In this document: positions 39,747 to 48,902 of the stretch, in pieces
Numbering within the stretch: position 1 is the first letter of the stretch
Layout of the letters: every line of letters starts with the position of its first letter
Origin: Rhizobium sullae
Lineage (GTDB): Bacteria > Pseudomonadota > Alphaproteobacteria > Rhizobiales > Rhizobiaceae
Assembly (NCBI RefSeq): GCF_900169785.1
Contig: NZ_FWER01000013.1
Span: forward strand, 134,642-198,641
Reading direction: 5' to 3'
DNA length: 64,000 nt
The notes under the pieces: generated by a model
Database searches by the model: none
What the model saw: the letters and a program-made list of their open reading frames with translations, nothing else
What the model was told of the DNA's origin: nothing
Translations under genes and position numbers: made by a program

Positions 39747-40571
39747 ATGATGCTTGCTTCCTATGTAACCAGAAATGCGCATCCTTTTTTGCGTAATGTC
39801 GCAAACGGATTTAACCGGTCGTTCGGCCTAATTTTGGCCGTGCAAGGTCGGTTGCGCTATTTATCGCCGTTTCCACGCCGGTTTACCGGTGCATATTCAT
39901 CCTTCGATGAAGCCATTGCTGCTGCAAGATCATCAACGCTCGCTGGCTATGATCACGACGAAGTTGCACATGTGGCATTCGAAAAAATGTGCCAAGTCAC
40001 GCCCTGGGATTACCCTGTGCTCTTCTGGATGCGCCATCTCATGGATGACATCGATGGAGTTGTCGACGCCGGCGGCCATATGGGAACCAAATACCGTGCA
40101 TTCCGCAAGCTTTTGCCGTTCGACGACTCCTTCCAATGGGTTGTTTACGATCTTCCGGCGATCGTTCGAGCCGGCCGGCGGATGGCCGAGCGAGAGGGGT
40201 TGACCAGACTATCTTTCGTGGATCGGGTCGAGGATGCTGGCGCCCTGTCGTTGTTTCTCGGTTCCGGCCTGATGCAGTATCTCGATGTTTCACCATCGGT
40301 TTTGCTGAAGCGCCTGCCTACATTGCCGCGCCACCTCTTGCTGAACAAGGTCGCCCTTCGAAAGGGCACTACCGTCGTCACGCTTGAACGGATTGGCCCG
40401 GCCTATGTACCCTACCAAATACGCAATGAAGCCGATTTCCTGACGGAAATTATAGGTCTGGGATATCATCTGGTCGATCGCTGGCCGATTCCTTCCCTTT
40501 CCAGTGTTATCGACACCCATCCAGAACTGGGTGCAAGCGAGAGCAGTGGCTTTTATTTTCGCCTAAATTGA
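39747..40571 (+). CDS. TIGR04325-family methyltransferase
   Basis: A 274-residue protein with the hallmark start FTGAYSSFDEAIAAA followed by GYDHDEV, as in the TIGR04325 group of putative methyltransferases found in surface-polysaccharide loci. A Rossmann-like SAM site is suggested by DGVVDAGGHMGTKYRAFRKL. It starts 13 bases after wzx, so it is probably cotranscribed. It may methylate a sugar or an intermediate of the NRPS product; the substrate is not evident. Confidence 0.75.
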   Translation: MMLASYVTRNAHPFLRNVANGFNRSFGLILAVQGRLRYLSPFPRRFTGAYSSFDEAIAAARSSTLAGYDHDEVAHVAFEKMCQVTPWDYPVLFWMRHLMDDIDGVVDAGGHMGTKYRAFRKLLPFDDSFQWVVYDLPAIVRAGRRMAEREGLTRLSFVDRVEDAGALSLFLGSGLMQYLDVSPSVLLKRLPTLPRHLLLNKVALRKGTTVVTLERIGPAYVPYQIRNEADFLTEIIGLGYHLVDRWPIPSLSSVIDTHPELGASESSGFYFRLN

Positions 40572-40613
40572 CGGCAACACCAGCAAAGTTTCAAAAGAAA
40601 CTGCGGCACCAAT

Positions 40614-42329
40614 CTACTGGTGTGTAGTTTTGGCTTCGGCGTCGGGCAACGAGGCTCGAAGTGGTCTTTCGCTTGCGAAGCGGACCTTAAGGTGATCCGC
40701 CAGACGGATGGCAAGAGCCAGTAACATAAGCGTCGGGTTTGCGTGGCCGCCCGTTGGGAACACGGAGCTGCCCGCAACGAACAGACCGTTGACGCCATGC
40801 ACCATTGCATTTGCATCGACGACGCTGGTCGCGGGATCCACACCCATCCGCGTCGTGCAGGAAGGATGCGCCATATCCGTGAAGGCCATCTTGCTGTTGT
40901 CATCCTCAGCGATCCAATCCGCCAGATGTGGCCGCGGCAACCCGACGCGCGGGAACTCGTCCGATATCAAAAGGGCGAGCCGCTTCATGCTTTCAATCTC
41001 GACTGAACCTATCTTCCAATCGACACGCGGCAGAGGCTTGCCGAAGCGGTCACGCCGGTCGGAAAGGGTCACCCGGCTTTCAGCATCGAGTTGCTGTTCG
41101 ACCATTGCATCAAAGCGTAACTCGACGGATCTGTGCGGCAGTCCGCGCTTCTGGACAAGCCGACGGTAGAGGCCCGAGGCAACGAGATTCATCGCGCCGA
41201 AGACAGCAATGAGGTCGCCCGGCGTCGTTTGACTGAAGCCATGCCGGAGGCGTTTCAACGCTGCCCAAGGGTCATCCGCCCGATGGACTTGAACGGGATA
41301 GGCTGCGCAATTTGTAAGGCCCTCCCTCATCTGCGTATCCGGACTGAGTGACAGCCCACGAAGATAGAAGTGTGTCCGGCCGTTGTGGTGAAGACCAAAG
41401 AAGTTGAAATGCCGAGCGATTTCATCGATCCCCACGCCATTAAACCGAGCAAGAGACGTGCGTGGATGATCGGCGAGATAGCGACCCACGATGCCTTTGC
41501 TGTTGCCAATGCCGTTTGTCATCATTGAATTCGACGCCAGCAGCAACCGAGCGTTTTCGATGCCGCCACAGCAAAGCACGATCGTTTTGGCGCGCACAAT
41601 CGCCTTGTTTCCCTCAAGGCTATAGGCTTCGAGAGAGCTCACGCACCGACCGTCATTATTGAGATTGATTTCCGTGACGGTAGCCCGCGTCAGGAAATCA
41701 ACATTGGGAGCTTTGAGTTGTCGGGAAATGTTGGCAAATCGCATCGGCTCGCCGCTGGTTGCCCGCTCATGACTGAACTGCCAGAAAAAGCTCCGCAACC
41801 GATCGCGATCAAGGCCGATCTCTTCGGGCGGCAAGCGCAGCAGGCTTAGAAGCCGTTCGTCATAAATATTCGGCCCTAGGTTGAGGAGTGTCGCGGCGCG
41901 TTCTAGTGCGGGCTGGATGTCGCTGCGCGTGATCGGCCAGCCCGAAACGGGGAGCCAGGGGCGAGCTGCAAAGTCGATTTCGTCGAATGCTGCGCATTTG
42001 CCAATCCATGTATGGGTGCTTCCGCCGATGAGGCGGTTGCGCAGCTCAAAAGCCGGTATGTCGTTGAGCCATCCCAAACTGTCCGTATACCCGCGGCCAA
42101 CCGGCACGACGTCCCCGCGCGACAGAGGCTCTCCAACATTTTCCACGGCATTCAGGGTCTGGGTTTCGGCTTCGTATTCAAAACCGCCGCTCTCAATAAT
42201 GAGGACGCGCATCGGCGTGTTTTCCAATTCGCGAGCGATGGTCAGCCCGGCGGGGCCGGCACCTATGATTGCAACGTCGGCGCTAAGTATCATGTTCATC
42301 GACGCTGATCGAAGGTCGTGGACAGTCAT
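40614..42329 (-). CDS. GMC-family FAD-dependent oxidoreductase
   Basis: A 571-residue flavoprotein. The FAD-binding start is DVAIIGAGPAGLTIARELEN, and the GMC N-terminal segment RNRLIGGSTHTWIGKCAAFD follows. The C-terminal GMC_oxred_C part has MAHPSCTTRMGVDPATSVVD and GVNGLFVAGSSVFPTGGHAN, with the catalytic His-region. It oxidises an alcohol to a ketone or aldehyde, using a sugar, cyclitol or other polyol. The ATG at 42329 has GAGGGAAG in front; a TTG seven codons earlier is less likely. It is divergent from the DegT aminotransferase, and the pair could turn a hydroxyl group into an amine. Confidence 0.9.
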   Translation of the reverse strand: MTVHDLRSASMNMILSADVAIIGAGPAGLTIARELENTPMRVLIIESGGFEYEAETQTLNAVENVGEPLSRGDVVPVGRGYTDSLGWLNDIPAFELRNRLIGGSTHTWIGKCAAFDEIDFAARPWLPVSGWPITRSDIQPALERAATLLNLGPNIYDERLLSLLRLPPEEIGLDRDRLRSFFWQFSHERATSGEPMRFANISRQLKAPNVDFLTRATVTEINLNNDGRCVSSLEAYSLEGNKAIVRAKTIVLCCGGIENARLLLASNSMMTNGIGNSKGIVGRYLADHPRTSLARFNGVGIDEIARHFNFFGLHHNGRTHFYLRGLSLSPDTQMREGLTNCAAYPVQVHRADDPWAALKRLRHGFSQTTPGDLIAVFGAMNLVASGLYRRLVQKRGLPHRSVELRFDAMVEQQLDAESRVTLSDRRDRFGKPLPRVDWKIGSVEIESMKRLALLISDEFPRVGLPRPHLADWIAEDDNSKMAFTDMAHPSCTTRMGVDPATSVVDANAMVHGVNGLFVAGSSVFPTGGHANPTLMLLALAIRLADHLKVRFASERPLRASLPDAEAKTTHQ

Positions 42330-42591
42330 ATTCTTCCCTCGCAATATCAATTTCTTAGTAGCAAAATTGCGGACATCTCGGAACTCGCCAGAAGTGTCTA
42401 AACGCCTAAGCCGTCTACCGACTTTGGAGAGGGTAGGCGGTCCATATACAAGCCATCGTTGACCGGAAGGCCATGCTGAAATCGCCAGGTCTTGCGAATA
42501 GATTCTTCGATAGGTCGGCGGGGACGCACATGAGGCCTTTGAGGACTGTTGGCGTTTCGAGTGCTTGTCGATTTGGTTGGGGAGACGGGAT
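42330..42591. other. Divergent promoter region of GMC oxidoreductase and DegT operon
   Basis: About 260 bases between the two divergent starts. It must hold both promoters. No clear operator was recognised. Confidence 0.5.
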
Positions 42592-43773
42592 ATGGCTCCA
42601 GTGGGTCTGCGGGAATGGCTAGCAATCGCGCCGGTACTTGCATCAGGTAAATTGGCTCGCTACGGCGACGACACGGGCGGGCCTCTATTGCGTTTTGAGG
42701 CGGACTTCTGCGCCAAATTCAACGTACAGCACGGACTGACGATGAGCAGCGGCACTGCGGCGCTGGTGGCGGCGCTGGTGGCTGCTGGAATCGGTCCGGG
42801 CGATGAGGTGCTTGTGCCCGCTTATACCTGGATTGCGACCGCAGCCGCTCCACTGGCTGCCGGCGCAGTTCCGATCCTTGTCGAGATCGATCAAACATTG
42901 ACGATGGATCCGACTGACATCGTTCGCAAAATTACACCCAACACGCGCGCGATCATTCCCGTTCACATGGCAAACATGGTCTGCGACATGGACAGCATCA
43001 TGCGGATTGCACGGGAACATAGGCTAATCGTCATCGAGGACGCGTGCCAGGCCGTCGGTCTCACCTATAAGGGCCGGCGTGCCGGCACGATCGGTGACGT
43101 CGGCGCATACAGCTTCAATCAGTTCAAGAACATCAACATTGGCGAAGGCGGCGCGCTCGTGACCGACGACCCGCGTCTCTTTGCGCGTGCACGCATGTAT
43201 CATGATATCGGATCGTTGTTCCGCGGTCATCTCGACAACGCCAACGAGCCGCCCATCCTCGGCATCAATTTCAAGGCAAATCAGATCCAGGGCGCCATGC
43301 TGAATGTGCAGTTGAAAAAGCTCGACCCGATGATTTCCCGCATGCGCAAACGCTACGACGCGATGACGGAGATCCTTGCCAAAAGCAATATGATGCGCGT
43401 CGGACCACATAATGACCCGACGAACGCCGCAGGGCTGCACGTCATCTTCGAAACGGCAGAAGCGGCGGGTGCCTTTGCGGCCGAGAACAAGCGCGGTGTG
43501 TATCGGCTCTACGATTCCAGCCGTCACGTCTACACGAATTGGCAGCCAATTCTGCAACAGCGGAGCGGCCATCCAGCCATGAACCCATTCAACTGGAGTG
43601 ATAGGAAGATCGAGTACACGCCTGATATGTGCGCGCAGTCGCTCGACATTCTCAAGAGAACGTGCCGCATCAGTCTCGGCGAGAATTATCCTCTGGCGCT
43701 CGTGACTTATCTTGCCCGGCGTATGGTTCGGCAGCGCTCCTCTGCCACCGATGAGCTGTCCTATGCCACATGA
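42592..43773 (+). CDS. DegT/DnrJ/EryC1/StrS-family PLP aminotransferase
   Basis: A 393-residue sugar-type aminotransferase. Seen are the substrate loop MSSGTAALVAALVAAGIGPG, VLVPAYTWIATAAAPLAAGA, VIEDACQAVGLTYKGRRAG with the PLP Asp, and the Schiff-base Lys179 in SFNQFKNINIGEGGALVTDD. Enzymes of this family put an amino group on keto sugars, cyclitols or keto acids. No sugar nucleotide dehydratase is nearby, but a GMC oxidoreductase is divergent. GGGGAGA precedes the ATG at 42592. Its end overlaps the phosphopantetheinyl transferase gene, tying it to the NRPS-PKS pathway. Confidence 0.92.
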   Translation: MAPVGLREWLAIAPVLASGKLARYGDDTGGPLLRFEADFCAKFNVQHGLTMSSGTAALVAALVAAGIGPGDEVLVPAYTWIATAAAPLAAGAVPILVEIDQTLTMDPTDIVRKITPNTRAIIPVHMANMVCDMDSIMRIAREHRLIVIEDACQAVGLTYKGRRAGTIGDVGAYSFNQFKNINIGEGGALVTDDPRLFARARMYHDIGSLFRGHLDNANEPPILGINFKANQIQGAMLNVQLKKLDPMISRMRKRYDAMTEILAKSNMMRVGPHNDPTNAAGLHVIFETAEAAGAFAAENKRGVYRLYDSSRHVYTNWQPILQQRSGHPAMNPFNWSDRKIEYTPDMCAQSLDILKRTCRISLGENYPLALVTYLARRMVRQRSSATDELSYAT

Positions 43774-44554
43774 TCGGGATCGGGACGCAACCGGCCCTGG
43801 GATCATAGACATCTGGACGTGGAGCCTCGACGCCGTCGATCCCGATTTAGCCGCGATGTTGTCAAGTGAAGAGATCGCCCGTGCCTCGCGCTTTGTGCAA
43901 GCCCGCGATTGTCACCGATTTATTGCGGGGAGAGCGGGGCTGCGACGGATCCTCGCACGCTACCTCGCCGTTGCTCCACGTCGTTTAGGTCTGACCTACA
44001 ACGCCTTTGGCAAACCGCAGATCGCTGGATCAAACAGGCGGCAACTTCACTTCAATCTTAGCCACACCGAGACGACGGCGATGCTTGCCGTATCGGACCA
44101 CTACCATGTCGGCATAGACATAGAGACGATAAAGCCTCTGAAAGAGGACATTGCCGGTCACTTTTTTTCGCCGAAGGAATACATGACCCTGAAGATGCTG
44201 GCCCCAGAGGCATATCTTCAAGGCTTTTACTGCCTTTGGACACGGAAGGAAGCGTTCCTGAAGGCCCTCGGCGTCGGATTGTCGCTGCCGCTTGACGCAT
44301 TCGATATCGCGATCACTGCGCCGCAGTTGGAGCGCCTGGATGGTGATGCGGATGCGCCTATCAACTGGAGCCTATTCGACGTCGATACACCATCGGGCCT
44401 CGTCGGTACGGTAGCCGCTTTGACAGTCGGAAACTCTGTCCGTCTGCGCTATCGAACGGAGGAGAATGACTTACTCACAGGCTTAGTCGCGCGTCAACGA
44501 CATAACGCTCCCCTGCTGCATCGAAGTGATGACAGCCCCGCAAGCCCTTCTTGA
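43763..44554 (+). CDS. Sfp-type 4'-phosphopantetheinyl transferase
   Basis: A roughly 263-residue PPTase of the Sfp/Gsp type. The signature motifs are HFNLSHTETTAMLAVSD, VGIDIETIKPL (Mg2+-binding Asp and Glu) and the WTRKEAFLKALGVG helix. It attaches the phosphopantetheine arm to carrier proteins, here surely the four carrier domains of the assembly line encoded across the gap. The gene starts inside the end of the DegT gene; ATG codons at 43751 and 43763 are possible. It overlaps the convergent gene at 44475 by 80 bases. Confidence 0.93.
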   Translation: MPHDRDRDATGPGIIDIWTWSLDAVDPDLAAMLSSEEIARASRFVQARDCHRFIAGRAGLRRILARYLAVAPRRLGLTYNAFGKPQIAGSNRRQLHFNLSHTETTAMLAVSDHYHVGIDIETIKPLKEDIAGHFFSPKEYMTLKMLAPEAYLQGFYCLWTRKEAFLKALGVGLSLPLDAFDIAITAPQLERLDGDADAPINWSLFDVDTPSGLVGTVAALTVGNSVRLRYRTEENDLLTGLVARQRHNAPLLHRSDDSPASPS

Positions 44555-46073
44555 AATCCGGCGTAATTGTACGGATACAACGCTCACGGTAGGCGGTCAG
44601 GCTCAGTTCCTCAATCTCCATGATATTCAGGCCATATCCGTAGATGCCGTGAGCGTTGCACTGCGAGGGGCGGTAGAGCTGGCCATTTCTTTCGAGGATC
44701 CGGCCGCCGTTTCGCGCGACCGTGCTCCCGATGACGACCGGATTGTGTTTGTGCGAGATGATACGCTTGAGCTCCGGACCGTCGACCTCGAAGAGGTAGA
44801 GTTCACTGCAATGGTCTTCATAGGCGTGGAAATCGGAGAGGTTCGTAAATAGCCACCATTTGCCCTTATGACGCGTGAGCACGCTATCGGCGGCCGAGCG
44901 CCCCTCGAACGCCGTCGAATAGAGTTCCCATTTCAGGGGGAATTCAACACACCGCCAGATCTCTATTCGCCGCGACTGGTGAGTTTCGGGCATCATGAAG
45001 ATACTGTTCCCGTCGCGGAACACAAAGGGATAGGAGAGATGATGATCGCAACTGAGCGCGATGCCTACCGGTTCGATCTTGTCTCCGCGGAATCGGCCAA
45101 CGGCGATGTGAGCCTTACGATCCCCATCGGCATAGGCCTCGTAGAACAAATAGCACTCGTTGCCGTACTGAAACAGGAACGGATCCGCTTTGATGTCGCT
45201 CTTTGTCGGCGGTATTTCCACCGATTCCCGTGGGTCGAAATCGTCAATGCGCCCTCTGCCAGTATAAAGCGTCCAGATCGCAGAGCCGGAATGCATTCTC
45301 GCTCTCAGCGCCTTGATTGCCCGCGCCAGGAAATGGCTCGACAAGCCACCCGCATAGCGGACCATATCAACGGACGATGGAGGCTTTACAACGTCATTGC
45401 GCCTCGACGGCTCAGCCTTCAATTCGCGGCTATCGGCAAGCCGACCCAATTCGCGCATAAGAAGGGTTACGGCGCGTTCCTTGAGGAAAGCGGCGTTGCG
45501 GGCGGCACTGAATTTGATGTTGAAGGACGGCGAAGCAATCGACGTCACACGAGCGTCGTCCTGCTTTGCATAGAGCAACAGTTCTGTCGCCGCAGACTTG
45601 GAAATCACATCACGATAGCTGAACCAGTCTGCTTTCCGCGATCTCTGATCGCAGAAATTGAAAGCCCACTCCCCAAACGGCAAGTCCCGGATTGCATCGC
45701 TGGGAAGGCTCGCAGGCGTCAGTCGGATAACCAGGTCAAGCTCACGCTCGTTGACGAGCTGGCGGGGCACGTCGATGTCGGCGGCAGCGTACGTTCCTAA
45801 TACCCGCAGATCGTCGAAGCGTTGCCGATTGGCATCAAAAGTTTGGGGAGTGTAGCGGCGCTGTCGAGCAAGAAGCCGTCGCTCCAGATGCGATTCCAGC
45901 TCGAAGAGCCGCGACGCTTTCAAATGTCCAAAGGGATTCGGGTGGACAATGAAGGTAATGAGGGAAAAGCGCGGATCTGCCATGATCCGATCGAAGATCA
46001 TAAGCTCCCAGTTCTCGAACCCCTCCTTCCGAGCAACGAGAACGCCAATCCTGAGAGGTCTAACGGTGTTCAT
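44475..46073 (-). CDS. Formyltransferase-like protein fused to a GINT1-type propeller domain
   Basis: A 532-residue two-part protein. Residues about 1-210 resemble the formyltransferase-fold domains found in polysaccharide loci (RIGVLVARKEGFENWELMIF; DLVIRLTPASLPSDAIRDLP; GEWAFNFCD), though the full catalytic Asn-His-Asp set is not obvious. Residues about 270-520 resemble the N-terminal domain of plant glucosamine inositolphosphorylceramide transferase (KADPFLFQYGNECYLFYEAY; LSYPFVFRDGNSIFMMPETH; KGKWWLFTNLSDFH), a GH43-like five-bladed propeller. It follows the terminal NRPS gene by 48 bases and is the last gene of that operon. It could transfer or tailor a sugar on the assembly-line product, or link it to a glycan. 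This is inference. Confidence 0.65.
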   Translation of the reverse strand: MNTVRPLRIGVLVARKEGFENWELMIFDRIMADPRFSLITFIVHPNPFGHLKASRLFELESHLERRLLARQRRYTPQTFDANRQRFDDLRVLGTYAAADIDVPRQLVNERELDLVIRLTPASLPSDAIRDLPFGEWAFNFCDQRSRKADWFSYRDVISKSAATELLLYAKQDDARVTSIASPSFNIKFSAARNAAFLKERAVTLLMRELGRLADSRELKAEPSRRNDVVKPPSSVDMVRYAGGLSSHFLARAIKALRARMHSGSAIWTLYTGRGRIDDFDPRESVEIPPTKSDIKADPFLFQYGNECYLFYEAYADGDRKAHIAVGRFRGDKIEPVGIALSCDHHLSYPFVFRDGNSIFMMPETHQSRRIEIWRCVEFPLKWELYSTAFEGRSAADSVLTRHKGKWWLFTNLSDFHAYEDHCSELYLFEVDGPELKRIISHKHNPVVIGSTVARNGGRILERNGQLYRPSQCNAHGIYGYGLNIMEIEELSLTAYRERCIRTITPDFKKGLRGCHHFDAAGERYVVDARLSL

Positions 46074-46121
46074 GCTCGTGTTTCCATATTTGAGTTCGCT
46101 GGGGTCGGCGGCACTTCGCGT

Positions 46122-48902
46122 CTAGCCGTCGAGCTTCCTGGATACGATCGCGGCAAGTTCGCGAATGCCGTCGTTGCTCAGCGAATCCTCGTGCCATCCC
46201 TTGAGATCGAGGACGGCGGTGTCTTTCGCCACCGCATCGCCCCAACCGAAAAGCAGCTTGCGCGCTCGGGGATGATTGGCCTGGCTGCGCAGCAAAATTA
46301 CCGATGGATCCTTGCTCTTTGCAGGCCGATAGCTGCGGCTTGCGCGCACGAGGAGCTCGGTGACTTCGGCATTGGCCTGCTCTTCGGGAGAATATTGACC
46401 GCCGCTGACGCCGAGCTTTTGCAACAGCGCAAGCGTTAAGTTGAATTCCTTCAGATATTCGATGAATGGTATGCGGCCAGAAAGCAACTTTCGCGTGAAG
46501 TAAATCGTCCGCTTGATGCGCCGCTCCGCATTCCAGCGCTTCTGACGTATCTTTGGCTGGGAACGGAAGTAGCCGGGTGCCCAGGCATCGATGATGACAG
46601 TAAAGCCGACTTCAACGCCTGCTTCACGCAACTGCCGAGTGATTTCCATTGCAAGGATTCCATTGACGCATAGCCCGACGATCGCAACCGAACCAGGGTC
46701 CGGCGGAATTTGCATAGCGTCGATGGCCAGCTTGGCAATCTGTTCGAGCGACATCTGCGCAAGCTCGCTGTCAAGCTTCGCGTTGAACATATTGATGTTG
46801 TGGACGGAGACAGTATCCAGCAACTCGTTCGCCAGACGATAGAAGAGGAACGGATGGTTGAACGTGTAGACCGCCGAGCGACCAGAGCCGCGTTTACAGG
46901 TGATCAACTCCCACGGATTAGGCGTTGCTTCAGCTGTCGTCGGAGCTTCAGAGGTTTCGAAAATTGCGGCCGCGAATTTTTCGAGGGTCGGCTCCTTGAA
47001 AAGCAGTTCCAGAGTGGGCTTTACGTCAAATCTCTCGCGTATGGACGACAGAAGCCGTAGAGCGAGTAACGAATGACCGCCGAGGGCAAAGAAATCGTCC
47101 TCGGGTCTAACGGACTGGACACCAAGAATTTTACTCCAGAGGCTAGCCAGAGTCTCTATTTTGTCGGTATCGGGCTTTCGGACGCGGCGTTCTGCAGGCA
47201 TCGGTTGGGGTGCCGGTGCGGTCGGTAGCGGGTCGCGCAGATGAAGGCTTGCACGGTCTATCGTGCCGCCGCTTGTCCTCGGCAAACTGAGGAGGATGCT
47301 GATACCGCTCGGCATCGCGTCAGGAGGCAATTGTGTCGCGAGATATTGCATCAGCACGGCAGGCAGACGGTCGATCGGCTCGCTCAAGGTTGGAACCGGG
47401 GCCACAAACGCTACACGACGTGCGGGGTGTGGTTCCGTTACGACAGCGACATCGCCCACGGACGGATGGGTGCGGAGTATTTTCTCCAATTGCGCCGCAT
47501 GCGCATCGCGCGGCTTCGATGTCACAGGCCTACAATCCGGCACCACGAGAGAGGAAAGCAATGCGTCGGGATTGCTCAGCGCGATTTCGTACGTTTCCTG
47601 CCAAAGCTTAAGAAGGGCCTCTATCGTGCTCTTGTGGAATAGATCGGTATTGTACTCGATGTTCATGCGCCAACCGCTGGGCCGTCCGATCATCATGAAG
47701 CTCAGATCGTAAAGCACGCCCGGCGATTGCGACGGAGCGCTGATCAACTCGAAGTCGCCATAGCGGTGGTCCTCGAGAAAGGCTTTCTGCAGGTTGAAGT
47801 TGATCGATATCAGTGGATTGCGTGACGGATCGCGGATCGGATTGACGAGTTCAACCAGTTTGTTGAACGGCATGCGCTGGTGATTGAGGACGGCTTCCAG
47901 CGTTTCGTTGGCAGAGCGGAAGTGTTCGGCGAACGAGACATCGTTGGTAAAGTCATACCTGAACACAAGATTGTTGATAAAGACACCGATCAGATTTTCG
48001 AGATCGGTATCCTCGCGGCCAGCAACCTGTGAGCCGAACAAGACCGTCGGAGCATTCGTCAGACGATGCAGCATGGCGCTCATGATCGCTGCGCCGTAGC
48101 TATAAAGAGACACGCGATTTTTGCGCGCAGCGGCATCCATACGATCGCCGAACGAAAGCGGCAAAAGGATTGAGATTATGTCGCCATGGCTCGTTTTGAC
48201 GGCGCCGCGGGGCCGATCGGGAGGAACTTCGAAATATGGCGCTCCCGTCAGCCGCTCCCGCCAGAAGGCTTTTTCCGTCTCGAAACCATAGCTGCTAAGA
48301 TATTCCTCCTGCCACAAGGCGTAGTCGCCATACTGCAGCTCAATGTCCGGCAGGGCCGGTGTTCGAGCGTGATCAATCGCGGCTGCGATCTCCCCAACCT
48401 CTCTGCCGAGCACCCGGATCGACCACCCATCAAAGCAGCTTTGGTGCGCCGTTATGAGCAAAAACCCGCGATCATTCTCCGCCATCAACAGCGTAACATG
48501 AAAGAGGCCCGGCCTGCTGAGATCAAACGGGGCCCTGGCCGTCTCTTCGCCAATGGACGAGATCCTTTTCTCGCGCTGCTCAGGCGGCATATTTCTCAGA
48601 TCGATCACCACCATCTTGAAATCAGTCTTTTCCACGGCCTGTTGAAAAGGCTGCCCATCTCTTTCAATGAAGCGCGTGCGCAAGACCTCGTGGCGTTGGA
48701 TGACCTTACGGAAAGCCGCTTCGATGGTAGACGCCTTGAAGGTGCCGCGAATCTCCCATCGAACCGCAACGTTGAGCGCCGGATTTCCGGGATTCAGCTG
48801 ATTAAGGATCCAGCAACGCAATTGTGTTTGCGTGCACGGGAATTCACCAACAATTTCCAGTTCTTCTTCCGACTTCGCGGGGGTGCTTTCAACCGTACTC
48901 AT
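46122..48902 (-). CDS. Terminal NRPS module: degenerate C - A remnant - PCP - thioesterase
   Basis: A 926-residue protein. A condensation domain covers residues about 20-450; its catalytic motif reads AHQSCFDGWS (His153, Gln154, Asp158), so the second and catalytic His of HHxxxDG is Gln. The adenylation domain is missing except for about 110 residues like its C-terminal subdomain (LPRTSGGTIDRASL). A PCP follows with DDFFALGGHSLLAL (Ser611). The C-terminal thioesterase has VGLCVNGILAMEI with Cys745 where most have Ser, Asp772 (VIIDAWAPG) and His904 (KGWHEDS). Its ATG overlaps the stop of the PKS-NRPS gene. It should receive the Gly-containing chain and release it. The C domain may act only as a scaffold, or use a free amine. 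Confidence 0.9.
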   Translation of the reverse strand: MSTVESTPAKSEEELEIVGEFPCTQTQLRCWILNQLNPGNPALNVAVRWEIRGTFKASTIEAAFRKVIQRHEVLRTRFIERDGQPFQQAVEKTDFKMVVIDLRNMPPEQREKRISSIGEETARAPFDLSRPGLFHVTLLMAENDRGFLLITAHQSCFDGWSIRVLGREVGEIAAAIDHARTPALPDIELQYGDYALWQEEYLSSYGFETEKAFWRERLTGAPYFEVPPDRPRGAVKTSHGDIISILLPLSFGDRMDAAARKNRVSLYSYGAAIMSAMLHRLTNAPTVLFGSQVAGREDTDLENLIGVFINNLVFRYDFTNDVSFAEHFRSANETLEAVLNHQRMPFNKLVELVNPIRDPSRNPLISINFNLQKAFLEDHRYGDFELISAPSQSPGVLYDLSFMMIGRPSGWRMNIEYNTDLFHKSTIEALLKLWQETYEIALSNPDALLSSLVVPDCRPVTSKPRDAHAAQLEKILRTHPSVGDVAVVTEPHPARRVAFVAPVPTLSEPIDRLPAVLMQYLATQLPPDAMPSGISILLSLPRTSGGTIDRASLHLRDPLPTAPAPQPMPAERRVRKPDTDKIETLASLWSKILGVQSVRPEDDFFALGGHSLLALRLLSSIRERFDVKPTLELLFKEPTLEKFAAAIFETSEAPTTAEATPNPWELITCKRGSGRSAVYTFNHPFLFYRLANELLDTVSVHNINMFNAKLDSELAQMSLEQIAKLAIDAMQIPPDPGSVAIVGLCVNGILAMEITRQLREAGVEVGFTVIIDAWAPGYFRSQPKIRQKRWNAERRIKRTIYFTRKLLSGRIPFIEYLKEFNLTLALLQKLGVSGGQYSPEEQANAEVTELLVRASRSYRPAKSKDPSVILLRSQANHPRARKLLFGWGDAVAKDTAVLDLKGWHEDSLSNDGIRELAAIVSRKLDG

